64,000 nucleotides of DNA from UBA2779 sp965232165 (GCA_965232165.1 CBDDOY010000001.1:1612001-1676000), one strand, 5' to 3'; positions 44,244 to 53,149 are shown, counted from the first letter of the stretch. Numbers and translations are program-made. The notes: generated by a model from the letters alone, not told the origin.

Positions 44244-46331
44244 TCACAAGCTCCTTACATCGACAATGCCAGCTTGTTTGAGAATCTGAACCGCATTGGT
44301 TTTAACCACGTCATCTTTGAACCCGGAGTCCTTGAATACCACGCGCATGATTTCCGGATTGAGCTTATCCTTCAACTTGGCAATGCCTTGAACCACCTCA
44401 AGGGAAATGTCATCCGACAGGCAGATGATCAGTGCTCCTCTACCGATAGAATAAACCAATTGAGAATTGACAGTTGATAATTGAGAATTGCTTTTTTCCT
44501 TCATTATCAATTTTCCATTATCCATTATCCATTCATCTATAGGCAGGGTCAGGTCGAGGCCATACTTAAGCAGGATCTCGTAAAGGACATCTTCCTCACG
44601 GCGGTCGGTTTTGATGTTCTCCACATAATCAAGTAAGTCTTGTTCGGTCAGATCAAAATCCGCTTCCCACGGTTTGATATTGGTGGAGTCGAGTTTGAAT
44701 ACCTTGAAGCCAAGGTCAGGGATATTGGAACCACGAAAAGCACGAAAGTCACGAAAGGTTTCTTGGTCGGTTTCGCCGAACAAAGAATTCTCTTTTTCTG
44801 TGTTTTCAGTGTGTTCTGTGGTTGCTAATTCTTCTTTGATCTTGGCAGCAGATAATGAAATTCGCGCCTTAGTTAACTCGGTAATTTTCAATGGAAGTTT
44901 GTTTTGGTTACAATATTGAGCCGCAGTCTGCTGTTCCTTCTTTGTTGGATCAATTACTTCGGGAAGCTGCACAAGCAAAAATTTACGATTCCCTTTATCA
45001 ATGGCATTTTGCTGCATCATTGCATCTGCAGTTGTTCCGGAGCCAGCAAAGAAATCCATAACAATTGCATCTGGATCGCTAATATTTTCGATGAAAAACT
45101 TGATGAGCCCAGTTGGTTTTGGGTAGGAGAAGACCTGAGAGCCGAAAAGATTGCGTATTTCCTTTGAGCCGTGCTCTGTTCTTCCGACATCTTTTTCGGG
45201 TAAGTATGAAGAAATTGCCATGCGAACTTCTTCTGTCCCATGTTTCTTAAGAGCCTTTTCCCTGTCCTCGCTCTCAAAAACTCTAAAAGCAGGACGTTTG
45301 ATATTTAGAAAATCATAGTCGCCAGGAAAGACTATTTTTCCATTTTTATAGTATTCCGGGAAAGTTTCTTCAGTAACTGACCATGTTCTGGTTTCGCTTG
45401 CTGGATATTCATCACCATTTTTGGGATTAACCATTGCAAAGAAGGAATTGGGTCGTTCAGCCTTCGTTGTGTTCTTTGTTAAATCCTGCAATCTCCATTG
45501 ATCAAAAAAATCATCAGAGCTGTAATATTTCCTTTCACCAGCCCTACCAGCGATAAAATCTGGTTTCCCATAACAAACAAGCCATTCAACATCATTTGAT
45601 ACCCCAAATGGGACATCTGCTTTTGCTGTTCGGGATCTCCATGGGAAAACTGCTATAAAATTTTCATCACCAAAAACCTCATCACACATTTTGCGGAGAT
45701 TGGAAACTTCATTGTCATCAATGCTTATAAAAATCACCCCATCATCCTTCAGCAGGTTCCTCGCAAGCTTCAGACGCGGATACATCATATTCAGCCAATC
45801 GGTATGATAGCGTCCGCTGGTTTCAGGGTTGTTTGAGAGGTTACGCCCTTCACCATCCACCTGACCGGTGATCTCCTTATAATTTTTGATGTTGTCCTTG
45901 AAGTTGTCTTTATAAACAAAATCATTGCCGGTGTTGTAGGGTGGATCGATATAGATCATCTTCACTTTTTTGTGATAGCTCTTCTGCAGGAGCTTGAGCA
46001 CTTCAAGGTTGTCGCCTTCAATGAAAATGTTCTGGGTGGAATCCCATTCCACCGACTCTTCCTTGCAGGGGCGCAAGGTTCCGGTACTGGGCATCTGGGC
46101 GATCATCCGGGCTTTGCTCTTGCCGTTCCATGTGAAGCTGTAGCGTTCATCCTTATCGTTCACATACTCACCCAACAGCTCTTTCAAAACCTCAAAATCA
46201 ATTTTCGTGCCTTTCGTGTCTTTCGTGGTTCCATAAGACCCATCTTCGGTGAAGGCTTCCGGAAACATCTCCTTCAGCTTGCCCACGTTTTCGGCTACGA
46301 TGTCCATTGTTTTACCATCCATTTTTTCCAT
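44244..46331 (-). CDS. mod: Type III DNA methyltransferase, Mod variant 3
   Basis: A 695-residue Mod with DPPYNTGND (motif IV) and DFFAGSGTT (SAM motif). The ends match mod1/mod2 almost exactly; the central region (from AVFPWRSRTAKADVP to about 425) is a different sequence, expected to define a different target. The SAM-motif side continues with QQTAAQYCNQNKLPLKI, which is found again in mod5 and not in mod1. One NSQLSTV unit and the in-frame palindrome (44729-44823) are present, plus the GTTKDTKGTK insert near residue 40. AGGAG is 6 bases before ATG. Intact. Confidence 0.94.
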   Translation of the reverse strand: MEKMDGKTMDIVAENVGKLKEMFPEAFTEDGSYGTTKDTKGTKIDFEVLKELLGEYVNDKDERYSFTWNGKSKARMIAQMPSTGTLRPCKEESVEWDSTQNIFIEGDNLEVLKLLQKSYHKKVKMIYIDPPYNTGNDFVYKDNFKDNIKNYKEITGQVDGEGRNLSNNPETSGRYHTDWLNMMYPRLKLARNLLKDDGVIFISIDDNEVSNLRKMCDEVFGDENFIAVFPWRSRTAKADVPFGVSNDVEWLVCYGKPDFIAGRAGERKYYSSDDFFDQWRLQDLTKNTTKAERPNSFFAMVNPKNGDEYPASETRTWSVTEETFPEYYKNGKIVFPGDYDFLNIKRPAFRVFESEDREKALKKHGTEEVRMAISSYLPEKDVGRTEHGSKEIRNLFGSQVFSYPKPTGLIKFFIENISDPDAIVMDFFAGSGTTADAMMQQNAIDKGNRKFLLVQLPEVIDPTKKEQQTAAQYCNQNKLPLKITELTKARISLSAAKIKEELATTEHTENTEKENSLFGETDQETFRDFRAFRGSNIPDLGFKVFKLDSTNIKPWEADFDLTEQDLLDYVENIKTDRREEDVLYEILLKYGLDLTLPIDEWIMDNGKLIMKEKSNSQLSTVNSQLVYSIGRGALIICLSDDISLEVVQGIAKLKDKLNPEIMRVVFKDSGFKDDVVKTNAVQILKQAGIVDVRSL
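44729..44823. repeat. In-frame palindromic repeat in mod3
   Basis: Same 95-bp element as in mod2; here the central CGGCTTCGCCG reads CGGTTTCGCCG, changing Ala to Thr. Confidence 0.8.
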
Positions 46332-46381
46332 CTTAAATCTCCTGTATTTTTAACCACGAGAAGCACGAAAGACACGAAAGG

Positions 46382-46885
46382 TTAAAGGGCCAAACGTGTA
46401 ATTGATGCTTTGGGGTATGTTCCAGAGTTTACGAGCAGCCCAAGCCTTATGCCGGTTGCTTTTAAATAGTTAATTACCTGAGCCTTGTGTTCAGGTGCGA
46501 TATCTTTTACCGCCTTAAGCTCAACAATGATTTGTCCATAACAAATCAGATCGGGCCTGTAAGTTTGTTGTAGAGGTTCGCCTTTATATATCAGTTGTAA
46601 TTCCTGTTGTGCGACAAAAGGAATGCCGCGTTTGCTCAACTCCTTCTCCAGGCCTTCTTGATAGACAGACTCGAGAAAACCACACCCCATCTCACGGTAC
46701 ACCTCAAAAATGGCACCCTGAATCTCATAACACTCATCCTTAAAAAGTATTTTTTCGTTCGTGTTTTTCGTGTCTTTCGTGGTTCCATAAGACCCATCTT
46801 CGGTGAAGGCTTCCGGAAACATCTCCTTCAGTTTGCCCACGTTTTCGGCTACGATGTCCATTGTTTTACCATCCATTTTTTCCAT
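46382..46885 (-). CDS. GxxExxY protein fused to the first 36 residues of Mod
   Basis: A 167-residue chimera. Residues 1-36 are identical to the Mod N-terminus (EKMDGKTMDIVAENVGKLKE), a few residues of translated repeat follow (GTTKDTKNTNEK), then a GxxExxY domain: AIFEVYREMGCGFLESVYQE, with GCGFLESVY as the family motif and ELKAVKDIAPEHKAQVINYL near the end. GxxExxY proteins resemble PD-(D/E)XK nucleases; function unknown. The join is exactly in an ACCACGAAAGACACGAAA repeat present both in mod and before such genes. The ribosome-binding site is the mod4 3' end. Expression is possible and the GxxExxY part is complete. Confidence 0.85.
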   Translation of the reverse strand: MEKMDGKTMDIVAENVGKLKEMFPEAFTEDGSYGTTKDTKNTNEKILFKDECYEIQGAIFEVYREMGCGFLESVYQEGLEKELSKRGIPFVAQQELQLIYKGEPLQQTYRPDLICYGQIIVELKAVKDIAPEHKAQVINYLKATGIRLGLLVNSGTYPKASITRLAL

Positions 46886-46887
46886 CT

Positions 46888-48930
46888 TTACAAGCTCCTT
46901 ACATCGACAATGCCAGCTTGTTTGAGAATCTGAACCGCATTGGTTTTAACCACGTCATCTTTGAACCCGGAGTCCTTGAATACCACGCGCATGATTTCCG
47001 GATTGAGCTTATCCTTCAACTTGGCAATGCCTTGAACCACCTCAAGGGAAATGTCATCCGACAGGCAGATGATCAGTGCTCCTCTACCGATAGAATAAAC
47101 CAATTGAGAATTGACAGTTGATAATTGAGAATTGCTTTTTTCCTTCATTATCAATTTTCCATTATCCATTATCCATTCATCTATAGGCAGGGTCAGGTCG
47201 AGGCCATACTTAAGCAGGATCTCGTAAAGGACATCTTCCTCACGGCGGTCGGTTTTGATGTTCTCCACATAATCAAGTAAGTCTTGTTCGGTCAGATCAA
47301 AATCCGCTTCCCACGGTTTGATATTGGTGGAGTCGAGTTTGAATACCTTGAAGCCAAGGTCAGGGATATTGGAACCACGAAAAGCACGAAAGTCACGAAA
47401 GGTTTCTTGGTCGGCTTCGCCGAACAAAGAATTCTCTTTTTCTGTGTTTTCAGTGTGTTCTGTGGTTGCTAATTCTTCTTTGATCTTGGCGGCAGCCCTG
47501 CGGATGCGTTCTTTGCTTATTTCGGCGATGGTCAAAGGAAGGTTGTTGCTTTCGCAAAACTCGATTGATGGTTTATGCTCTTTCTTCTCAGCGCATAAGA
47601 TTTCTGGAAACTGGATACCAATGATTCTTAGGTTCGAGTCGTAATCAAAGCCAGCATGAAAGGTCGTTGCAGAACCCAAAAAGAAGTCCAAAGCAAGGTC
47701 ACCATCTTTGCAATTTGCTATTGAGAGTAGATTTTTAATTAATTTCGGAGGCTTTGGATTGCTAAAAGTATTCTTAATGCCATCCATTAATTCGGTTAGT
47801 ATTGTATTTCCTTCCTGATTGTGACCAAATTGATCATGTGGCCACCAATTGGTTGCGCATTGCCCCTCGTTTTTTCTTTCGGATTTGTAATACTTCTTCC
47901 TTGGCGCTCCGTTCCCGTTGTTTGGAAAAATAATCCTATTATCTTCCAAAAGCGACTTGAACGTACTCTCTTCACCCATCCAATCTTCATCTAAAACTGC
48001 ACCGGTTGGGGTTGCAATTGTATACCGAGAACCGCTCTGATCACTTCCAACCTTCCATGGTTTTGAAGCCCAATCTCCTCGTGGGTCATTATCCGGATTA
48101 GAAAAACTTCCTGTTAATCCAATCTTTCCAACACCTGACTCTTTGAAACGAATTTCATCTTTAGCATATGCAAGGATATGCTCGGCAACCAGTCCTATCA
48201 TTTTTGTCGGGTCATTTGGCTGATTATGTCTGCGTCTCCAGTGAATAATTCCTTCAAAATTCTCCTCACCAAATATTTCATCACATACTTTTTTCAAATT
48301 ACACGATTCACTATCATCAATGCTTATAAAAATCACCCCATCATCCTTCAGCAGGTTCCTCGCAAGCTTCAGACGCGGATACATCATATTCAGCCAATCG
48401 GTATGATAGCGTCCGCTGGTTTCAGGGTTGTTTGAGAGGTTACGCCCTTCACCATCCACCTGACCGGTGATCTCCTTATAATTTTTGATGTTGTCCTTGA
48501 AGTTGTCTTTATAAACAAAATCATTGCCGGTGTTGTAGGGTGGATCGATATAGATCATCTTCACTTTTTTGTGATAGCTCTTCTGCAGGAGCTTGAGCAC
48601 TTCAAGGTTGTCGCCTTCAATGAAAATGTTCTGGGTGGAATCCCATTCCACCGACTCTTCCTTGCAGGGGCGCAAGGTTCCGGTACTGGGTGTCTGGGCG
48701 ATCATCCGGGCTTTGCTCTTGCCGTTCCATGTGAAGCTGTAGCGTTCATCCTTATCGTTCACATACTCACCCAACAGCTCTTTCAAAACCTCAAAATCAA
48801 TTTTCGTGCCTTTCGTGTCTTTCGTGGTTCCATAAGACCCATCTTCGGTGAAGGCTTCCGGAAACATCTCCTTCAGCTTGCCCACGTTTTCGGCTACGAT
48901 GTCCATTGTTTTACCATCCATTTTTTCCAT
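46888..48930 (-). CDS. mod: Type III DNA methyltransferase, Mod variant 4
   Basis: A 680-residue Mod with DPPYNTGND and a SAM motif of the form DFFLGSATT (Gly to Ala at the third glycine position, also seen in functional type III Mods). Ends match the other mods; the central block (from EGIIHWRRRHNQPND to about 420) is a fourth, unrelated sequence. It carries GTTKDTKGTK, the palindrome at 47373-47466 and one NSQLSTV unit. ATG with AGGAG 6 bases upstream. It lies between the two GxxExxY chimeras, giving a repeating order mod-chimera-mod-chimera-mod. Confidence 0.94.
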   Translation of the reverse strand: MEKMDGKTMDIVAENVGKLKEMFPEAFTEDGSYGTTKDTKGTKIDFEVLKELLGEYVNDKDERYSFTWNGKSKARMIAQTPSTGTLRPCKEESVEWDSTQNIFIEGDNLEVLKLLQKSYHKKVKMIYIDPPYNTGNDFVYKDNFKDNIKNYKEITGQVDGEGRNLSNNPETSGRYHTDWLNMMYPRLKLARNLLKDDGVIFISIDDSESCNLKKVCDEIFGEENFEGIIHWRRRHNQPNDPTKMIGLVAEHILAYAKDEIRFKESGVGKIGLTGSFSNPDNDPRGDWASKPWKVGSDQSGSRYTIATPTGAVLDEDWMGEESTFKSLLEDNRIIFPNNGNGAPRKKYYKSERKNEGQCATNWWPHDQFGHNQEGNTILTELMDGIKNTFSNPKPPKLIKNLLSIANCKDGDLALDFFLGSATTFHAGFDYDSNLRIIGIQFPEILCAEKKEHKPSIEFCESNNLPLTIAEISKERIRRAAAKIKEELATTEHTENTEKENSLFGEADQETFRDFRAFRGSNIPDLGFKVFKLDSTNIKPWEADFDLTEQDLLDYVENIKTDRREEDVLYEILLKYGLDLTLPIDEWIMDNGKLIMKEKSNSQLSTVNSQLVYSIGRGALIICLSDDISLEVVQGIAKLKDKLNPEIMRVVFKDSGFKDDVVKTNAVQILKQAGIVDVRSL
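47373..47466. repeat. In-frame palindromic repeat in mod4
   Basis: Same element and position in the gene as in mod2 and mod3, with the unmutated centre CGGCTTCGCCG. Confidence 0.8.
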
Positions 48931-49089
48931 CTTAAATCTCCTGTATTTTTAACCACGAGAAGCACGAAAGACACGAAAGGTTAAAGGGCCAAACGTGTAA
49001 TTGATGCTTTGGGGTATGTTCCAGAGTTTACGAGCAGCCCAAGCCTTATGCCGGTTGCTTTTAAATAGTTAATTACCTGAGCCTTGTGT

Positions 49090-50361
49090 TCAAGAGTTAT
49101 TGTCAATAGTTGTGGATGAGAAAATTTCAAATCCTTCATTTTTTTCACGCGGCCTCTTCCTTGAAGACTCCATCTTTACACGTAGCTTTCGCCAGTTCTT
49201 TTCAGCCTCCAGGCAGAGCTTCCAAACCATACTTAATGTTGCCACCCTTGAACCACAGCCCCTGGTTCTCTTCGTTCTAAGGCGGACAGTAGCAAAGGTT
49301 GACTCAATCGGGTTGGTCGTCCTGATGTGAGTCCAGTGCATCGCCGGAAATTTGTAGAACGTGAACAGCTTCTCCCTGTCCTTTTCCAGACACTGGGTGG
49401 CCCTGGGGTATTTAGCCTGAAAGGAATCAATGAATAAGTCATAGGCTTTAAGAGCATTCTGCTCGGTATCTGCCATATACATTTCATGAATCATTGACTT
49501 GGCCTTGCCCTGGATATTCCTGGGCATTTTGTTTAACACATTCGCTGTCTTGTGCACCCAGCAACGCTGTTTTTTTGTTTCGGGAAAGATTTCATCCAGG
49601 GCATTCCAGAAACCCAGCGCACCATCCCCAATGGCCAGCCTGGGGGCGGTGGTGAGACCCCGGGCTTTCAGTTGGAGCAGTATCTCCCTCCAGCTTTGTG
49701 AGCTTTCCCTGTATCCGTCACTGACGGCTAGAAGTTCCTTCTTCCCATCCTTGTCAGCTCCCATGATTACAAGAATGCAGCTCCTTTGATCATCAAGCCT
49801 TACATTGAAGTAGATGCCGTCCACCCAGATGTAGGCGTATTCCTTAGCTTTCAAATCACGTTTCTCCCACTGAAGAAACTCATCTTCCCAGAACCTTTTC
49901 AAGCGGACTATGTTCGTCGCCGACAGTCCGGCAATACCTTCACCCAGAATCGAGGCAAGAGCTGTCTGGAAAGCAGATGTGGACACACCGCTGAGGTACA
50001 GCGCCGGAACAAGGTTGTCGATACTGGGAGTTCTGCGCATATAGGTTGGCAGTATGGCACTGGTGAAGCGATCCTCTCGCTTGCTCTTTAATTTCCTGTC
50101 ATCCACTCTTGGAACCTTGATTTGCATTTGACCAGCCCCTGTCACAATTTTTCGTTGGGCGTGGTAGCCATTGCGTACAACCTTGCGCTGATTATTCTGA
50201 TCACGCTCATGTTTATGGGCATTGATGTAGTCTTCCACTTCTAACTCCAGGGCATGAATAAGCATCTTTCTGGCTCCCTCTCGCAAAACCTGATCCAAAA
50301 CCGATTCTGTTTCGCTTTTCAGCACTTCCGAATCATTTCCGTTTGTTGTAAACTCTTCCAT
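49090..50361 (-). CDS. IS256-family transposase with altered C-terminus
   Basis: A 423-residue transposase nearly identical to that of copy 1 up to residue about 393, including the DDE motifs WVDGIYFNV, LAIGDGALGF and NPIESTFATV. A 40-bp deletion shifts the frame, so the last 30 residues are new (VKMESSRKRPREKNEG...) and run to the element edge; the stop codon TGA lies in the duplicated host bases. In the second catalytic motif Asp-Asp is Asp-Gly, which leaves the first Asp in place. Activity is uncertain. Confidence 0.9.
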   Translation of the reverse strand: MEEFTTNGNDSEVLKSETESVLDQVLREGARKMLIHALELEVEDYINAHKHERDQNNQRKVVRNGYHAQRKIVTGAGQMQIKVPRVDDRKLKSKREDRFTSAILPTYMRRTPSIDNLVPALYLSGVSTSAFQTALASILGEGIAGLSATNIVRLKRFWEDEFLQWEKRDLKAKEYAYIWVDGIYFNVRLDDQRSCILVIMGADKDGKKELLAVSDGYRESSQSWREILLQLKARGLTTAPRLAIGDGALGFWNALDEIFPETKKQRCWVHKTANVLNKMPRNIQGKAKSMIHEMYMADTEQNALKAYDLFIDSFQAKYPRATQCLEKDREKLFTFYKFPAMHWTHIRTTNPIESTFATVRLRTKRTRGCGSRVATLSMVWKLCLEAEKNWRKLRVKMESSRKRPREKNEGFEIFSSTTIDNNS

Positions 50362-50454
50362 AGAGCATCTCCTTTCTGTTTGGCTTTATTACCAATTATT
50401 TTACAGAAGGATTTGCTCTTTTTTTACCCCATCCACAACTTTTGATTATATCTC
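49093..50454 (-). mobile_element. IS256-family insertion sequence, copy 2
   Basis: 1362 bp, flanked by the 9-bp duplication TTGTGTTCA. Terminal repeats as in copy 1. It differs from copy 1 by a 40-bp deletion near the left end and a few substitutions. Orientation is the same as copy 1, so the two bracket 25 kb as direct repeats. Confidence 0.93.
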
Positions 50455-50857
50455 TTGTGTTCAGGTGCGATATCTTTTACCGCCTTAAGCTCAACAATGA
50501 TTTGTCCATAACAAATCAGATCGGGCCTGTAAGTTTGTTGTAGAGGTTCGCCTTTATATATCAGTTGTAATTCCTGTTGTGCGACAAAAGGAATGCCGCG
50601 TTTGCTCAACTCCTTCTCCAGGCCTTCTTGATAGACAGACTCGAGAAAACCACACCCCATCTCACGGTACACCTCAAAAATGGCACCCTGAATCTCATAA
50701 CACTCATCCTTAAAAAGTATTTTTTCGTTCGTGTTTTTCGTGTCTTTCGTGGTTCCATAAGACCCATCTTCGGTGAAGGCTTCCGGAAACATCTCCTTCA
50801 GTTTGCCCACGTTTTCGGCTACGATGTCCATTGTTTTACCATCCATTTTTTCCATCT

Positions 50858-51777
50858 TTACAAGCTCCTTACATCGACAATGCCAGCTTGTTTGAGAATC
50901 TGAACCGCATTAGTTTTAACCACGTCATCTTTGAACCCGGAGTCCTTGAATACCACGCGCATGATTTCCGGATTGAGCTTATCCTTCAACTTGGCAATGC
51001 CTTGAACCACCTCAAGGGAAATGTCATCCGACAGGCAGATGATCAGTGCTCCTCTACCGATAGAATAAACCAATTGAGAATTGACAGTTGATAATTGAGA
51101 ATTGCTTTTTTCCTTCATTATCAATTTTCCATTATCCATTATCCATTCATCTATAGGCAGGGTCAGGTCGAGGCCATACTTAAGCAGGATCTCGTAAAGG
51201 ACATCTTCCTCACGGCGGTCGGTTTTGATGTTCTCCACATAATCAAGTAAGTCTTGTTCGGTCAGATCAAAATCCGCTTCCCACGGTTTGATATTGGTGG
51301 AGTCGAGTTTGAATACCTTGAAGCCAAGGTCAGGGATATTGGAACCACGAAAAGCACGAAAGTCACGAAAGGTTTCTTGGTCGGCTTCGCCGAACAAAGA
51401 ATTCTCTTTTTCTGTGTTTTCAGTGTGTTCTGTGGTTGCTAATTCTTCTTTGATCTTGGCGGCAGATAATGAAATTCGCGCCTTAGTTAACTCGGTAATT
51501 TTCAATGGAAGTTTGTTTTGGTTACAATATTGAGCCGCAGTCTGCTGTTCCTTCTTTGTTGGATCAATTACTTCGGGAAGCTGCACAAGCAAAAATTTAC
51601 GATTCCCTTTATCAATGGCATTTTGCTGCATCATTGCATCTGCAGTTGTTCCGGAGCCAGCAAAGAAATCCATAACAATTGCATCTGGATCGCTAATATT
51701 TTCGATGAAAAACTTGATGAGCCCAGTTGGTTTTGGGTAGGAGAAGACCTGAGAGCCGAAAAGATTGCGTATTTCCT
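50858..51777 (-). pseudogene. Truncated Mod variant 5 (3' part only)
   Basis: About 305 codons covering the SAM motif DFFAGSGTTADAMM to the end ...GIVDVRSL. Where it overlaps mod3 it is almost identical, including the last part of the target region (FGSQVFSYPKPTGLIK). Upstream of 51777 it breaks off into TTCCGTGTATTCTGTG, a dispersed repeat, and then the helicase remnant. DPPY and the start are missing, so it cannot methylate by itself, but it could act as a donor for recombination. Confidence 0.9.
51343..51436. repeat. In-frame palindromic repeat in mod5 fragment
   Basis: Fourth copy of the palindrome, same place as in mod2-mod4. Confidence 0.78.
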
Positions 51778-52786
51778 TCCGTGTATTCTGTGTGTTCTGT
51801 GGTTAATCCCTTTTCGTGCCTTTCGTGTGGTTCGTGGTCTAATAAAATTAGATATGATACCACTTCAAAGTCATTCATTCCCTTGAAGCTGTTTTTATTG
51901 ATTACGGTTCCGCCGGGAGAGAAGAGACTTTCCACACCGCTCTCTTCAGCGGCACCGGTCAGAGCCTGCGCCGCTTTGGACAGCAAGTTGCGATACTGTG
52001 ACATATCGGAGCCATTGCGTGTCAGGCCGGAAAAGCGGTTTGTGGCTGTACCATCAACGGATTTTCCATAGATGCTCATCTTTTTCAGCAAATCCAGAAT
52101 CTTTTTGGTTTGAGTGAACTGCAAAAAGACCGATCCGTTGTTTTTCACGTAGACCAGATAATAAGGCGACAAGGCATAGGTGGAATCTGAAACGGTTTGA
52201 GTGCCTTCATTTCTGAGGCAGAAAATCACCCCGGGGGAGAACTCACCTTTCAAAGAGTCGTCGATGGTGGCCACGGCATACGCGCCAGAGGGCATACGCT
52301 CCAGCAGGTTCTCACAGATGTCGTCTGATTTCTCTGTAGAACCCGATTGCAGAAAAGACATGTACTGTGGCGATACACCCCAATCTGAAAAAGAGCAGGC
52401 ATTGCCTGCTTTTGTGTAATCGCTGAGAACCATACGGAAGTCGTTCAGCGTGAGGTCGATGATGGCAACTCGCGGACTTCGCATTTCTGTTTCAGCCACT
52501 TTGAGCATTCCCGTGCAATCCGCGTAACATCGAGTCGATTCCGGAGACGGCGGTCCAGGTGATTTCCTTGCAGGTTTTTGAGAAAACCCGCTTTATCACC
52601 ATGACTTGGAACAAGGAGTCTGAACTTCGAAACCTTTGAAAGCTCCTTTTTCAGTTCATCATAGGCGTAAAGAGAAAACAGAGCGGAAACCACAGAGAGT
52701 GTGCATCCGGCTGCAATATTTTCTTTGATTTCTGATACAACATTTCCCAGAGCTTTATTGTCAAGTATTCCCGCAGACTGCTTCAC
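51778..52786 (-). pseudogene. PLD-type helicase gene with internal deletion
   Basis: Two overlapping frames are the two ends of one gene. The first (52445-52786) begins ILDNKALGNVVSEIKENI and GCTLSVVSALFSLYAYDELK, then RNRLDVTRIARECSKWL, like the PLD-nuclease start of large SNF2-type helicases. The second (51693-52508) contains PGVIFCLRNEGTQ, LSPYYLVYVKNNGSV and NDFEVVSYLIL, like the tail of the same helicases. The whole helicase core, hundreds of codons, is deleted near 52460-52500 with a frame change. The end is lost in dispersed repeats (TTEHTEYTE). The family call is from memory of such proteins. Confidence 0.6.
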
Positions 52787-52980
52787 TGATCTTCACCCTC
52801 TTTAGAATCACTTGCTTTCCAATCACGAACCCATGCATCGACCGCATCTTTTTTGAATTTCCAAAGACGACCGATTTTATGGGCGGGCATGCCTTTTTCG
52901 CTTATCCACTTATAGACGGTATCTCGCTTGATCCCGAGATAGTCTCCAATTTCATCTACGGACAACCATCTGTCTTCCAT
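52783..52980 (-). CDS. Excisionase/MerR-like HTH protein, first gene of the locus
   Basis: A 65-residue helix-turn-helix protein, WLSVDEIGDYLGIKRDTVYK followed by WISEKGMPAHKIGRLWKFKK, the 'HTH_17' DNA-binding fold used by excisionases and small regulators. I start at ATG 52980 with GGAG 9 bases upstream; the longer frame to 53058 has no good site. It overlaps the helicase start by 4 bp. As first gene of a minus-strand restriction locus it probably regulates it. Paired GGTTAA motifs lie upstream. Confidence 0.82.
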   Translation of the reverse strand: MEDRWLSVDEIGDYLGIKRDTVYKWISEKGMPAHKIGRLWKFKKDAVDAWVRDWKASDSKEGEDQ

Positions 52981-53073
52981 TTTCGACTCCATCATTCTTT
53001 GAGGGCCGTCCAAACGGCTCGTCATTTGTTTAACCGGACGGCAATCCCATAGGGGCACAATCCGGCTATATTA

Positions 53074-53149
53074 GGTTAAAAAGGGTTAACGATATATGGA
53101 TGAAATAGAAAAATCAAGTTTTCTTTCCGGATTTAACCGAGTTTAACCC
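53074..53149 (-). promoter_or_regulatory. Candidate operator-promoter of the second restriction locus
   Basis: GGTTAAAAAGGGTTAA (53074-53089) and TTAACCGAGTTTAACC (53133-53148) form two inverted pairs of GGTTAA half-sites 43 bp apart. Between them, on the minus strand, are TTGATT (53112-53117) and TATATC (53091-53096) spaced 15 bp, a weak promoter. The HTH gene starts about 95 bp further on. Binding by that HTH protein is inference. Confidence 0.4.

Larger units (their letters stand above)
48981..50855 (-). pseudogene. Second Mod-GxxExxY chimera, split by IS256
   Basis: The 5' part (50455-50855) and 3' part (48981-49092) together match 46382-46885 almost base for base, again beginning with the Mod N-terminus. 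IS256 copy 2 lies between them. The bases TTGTGTTCA occur on both sides of the element (49084-49092 and 50455-50463), once in the unbroken gene, so this is a 9-bp target duplication. The gene is inactive. Confidence 0.92.
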
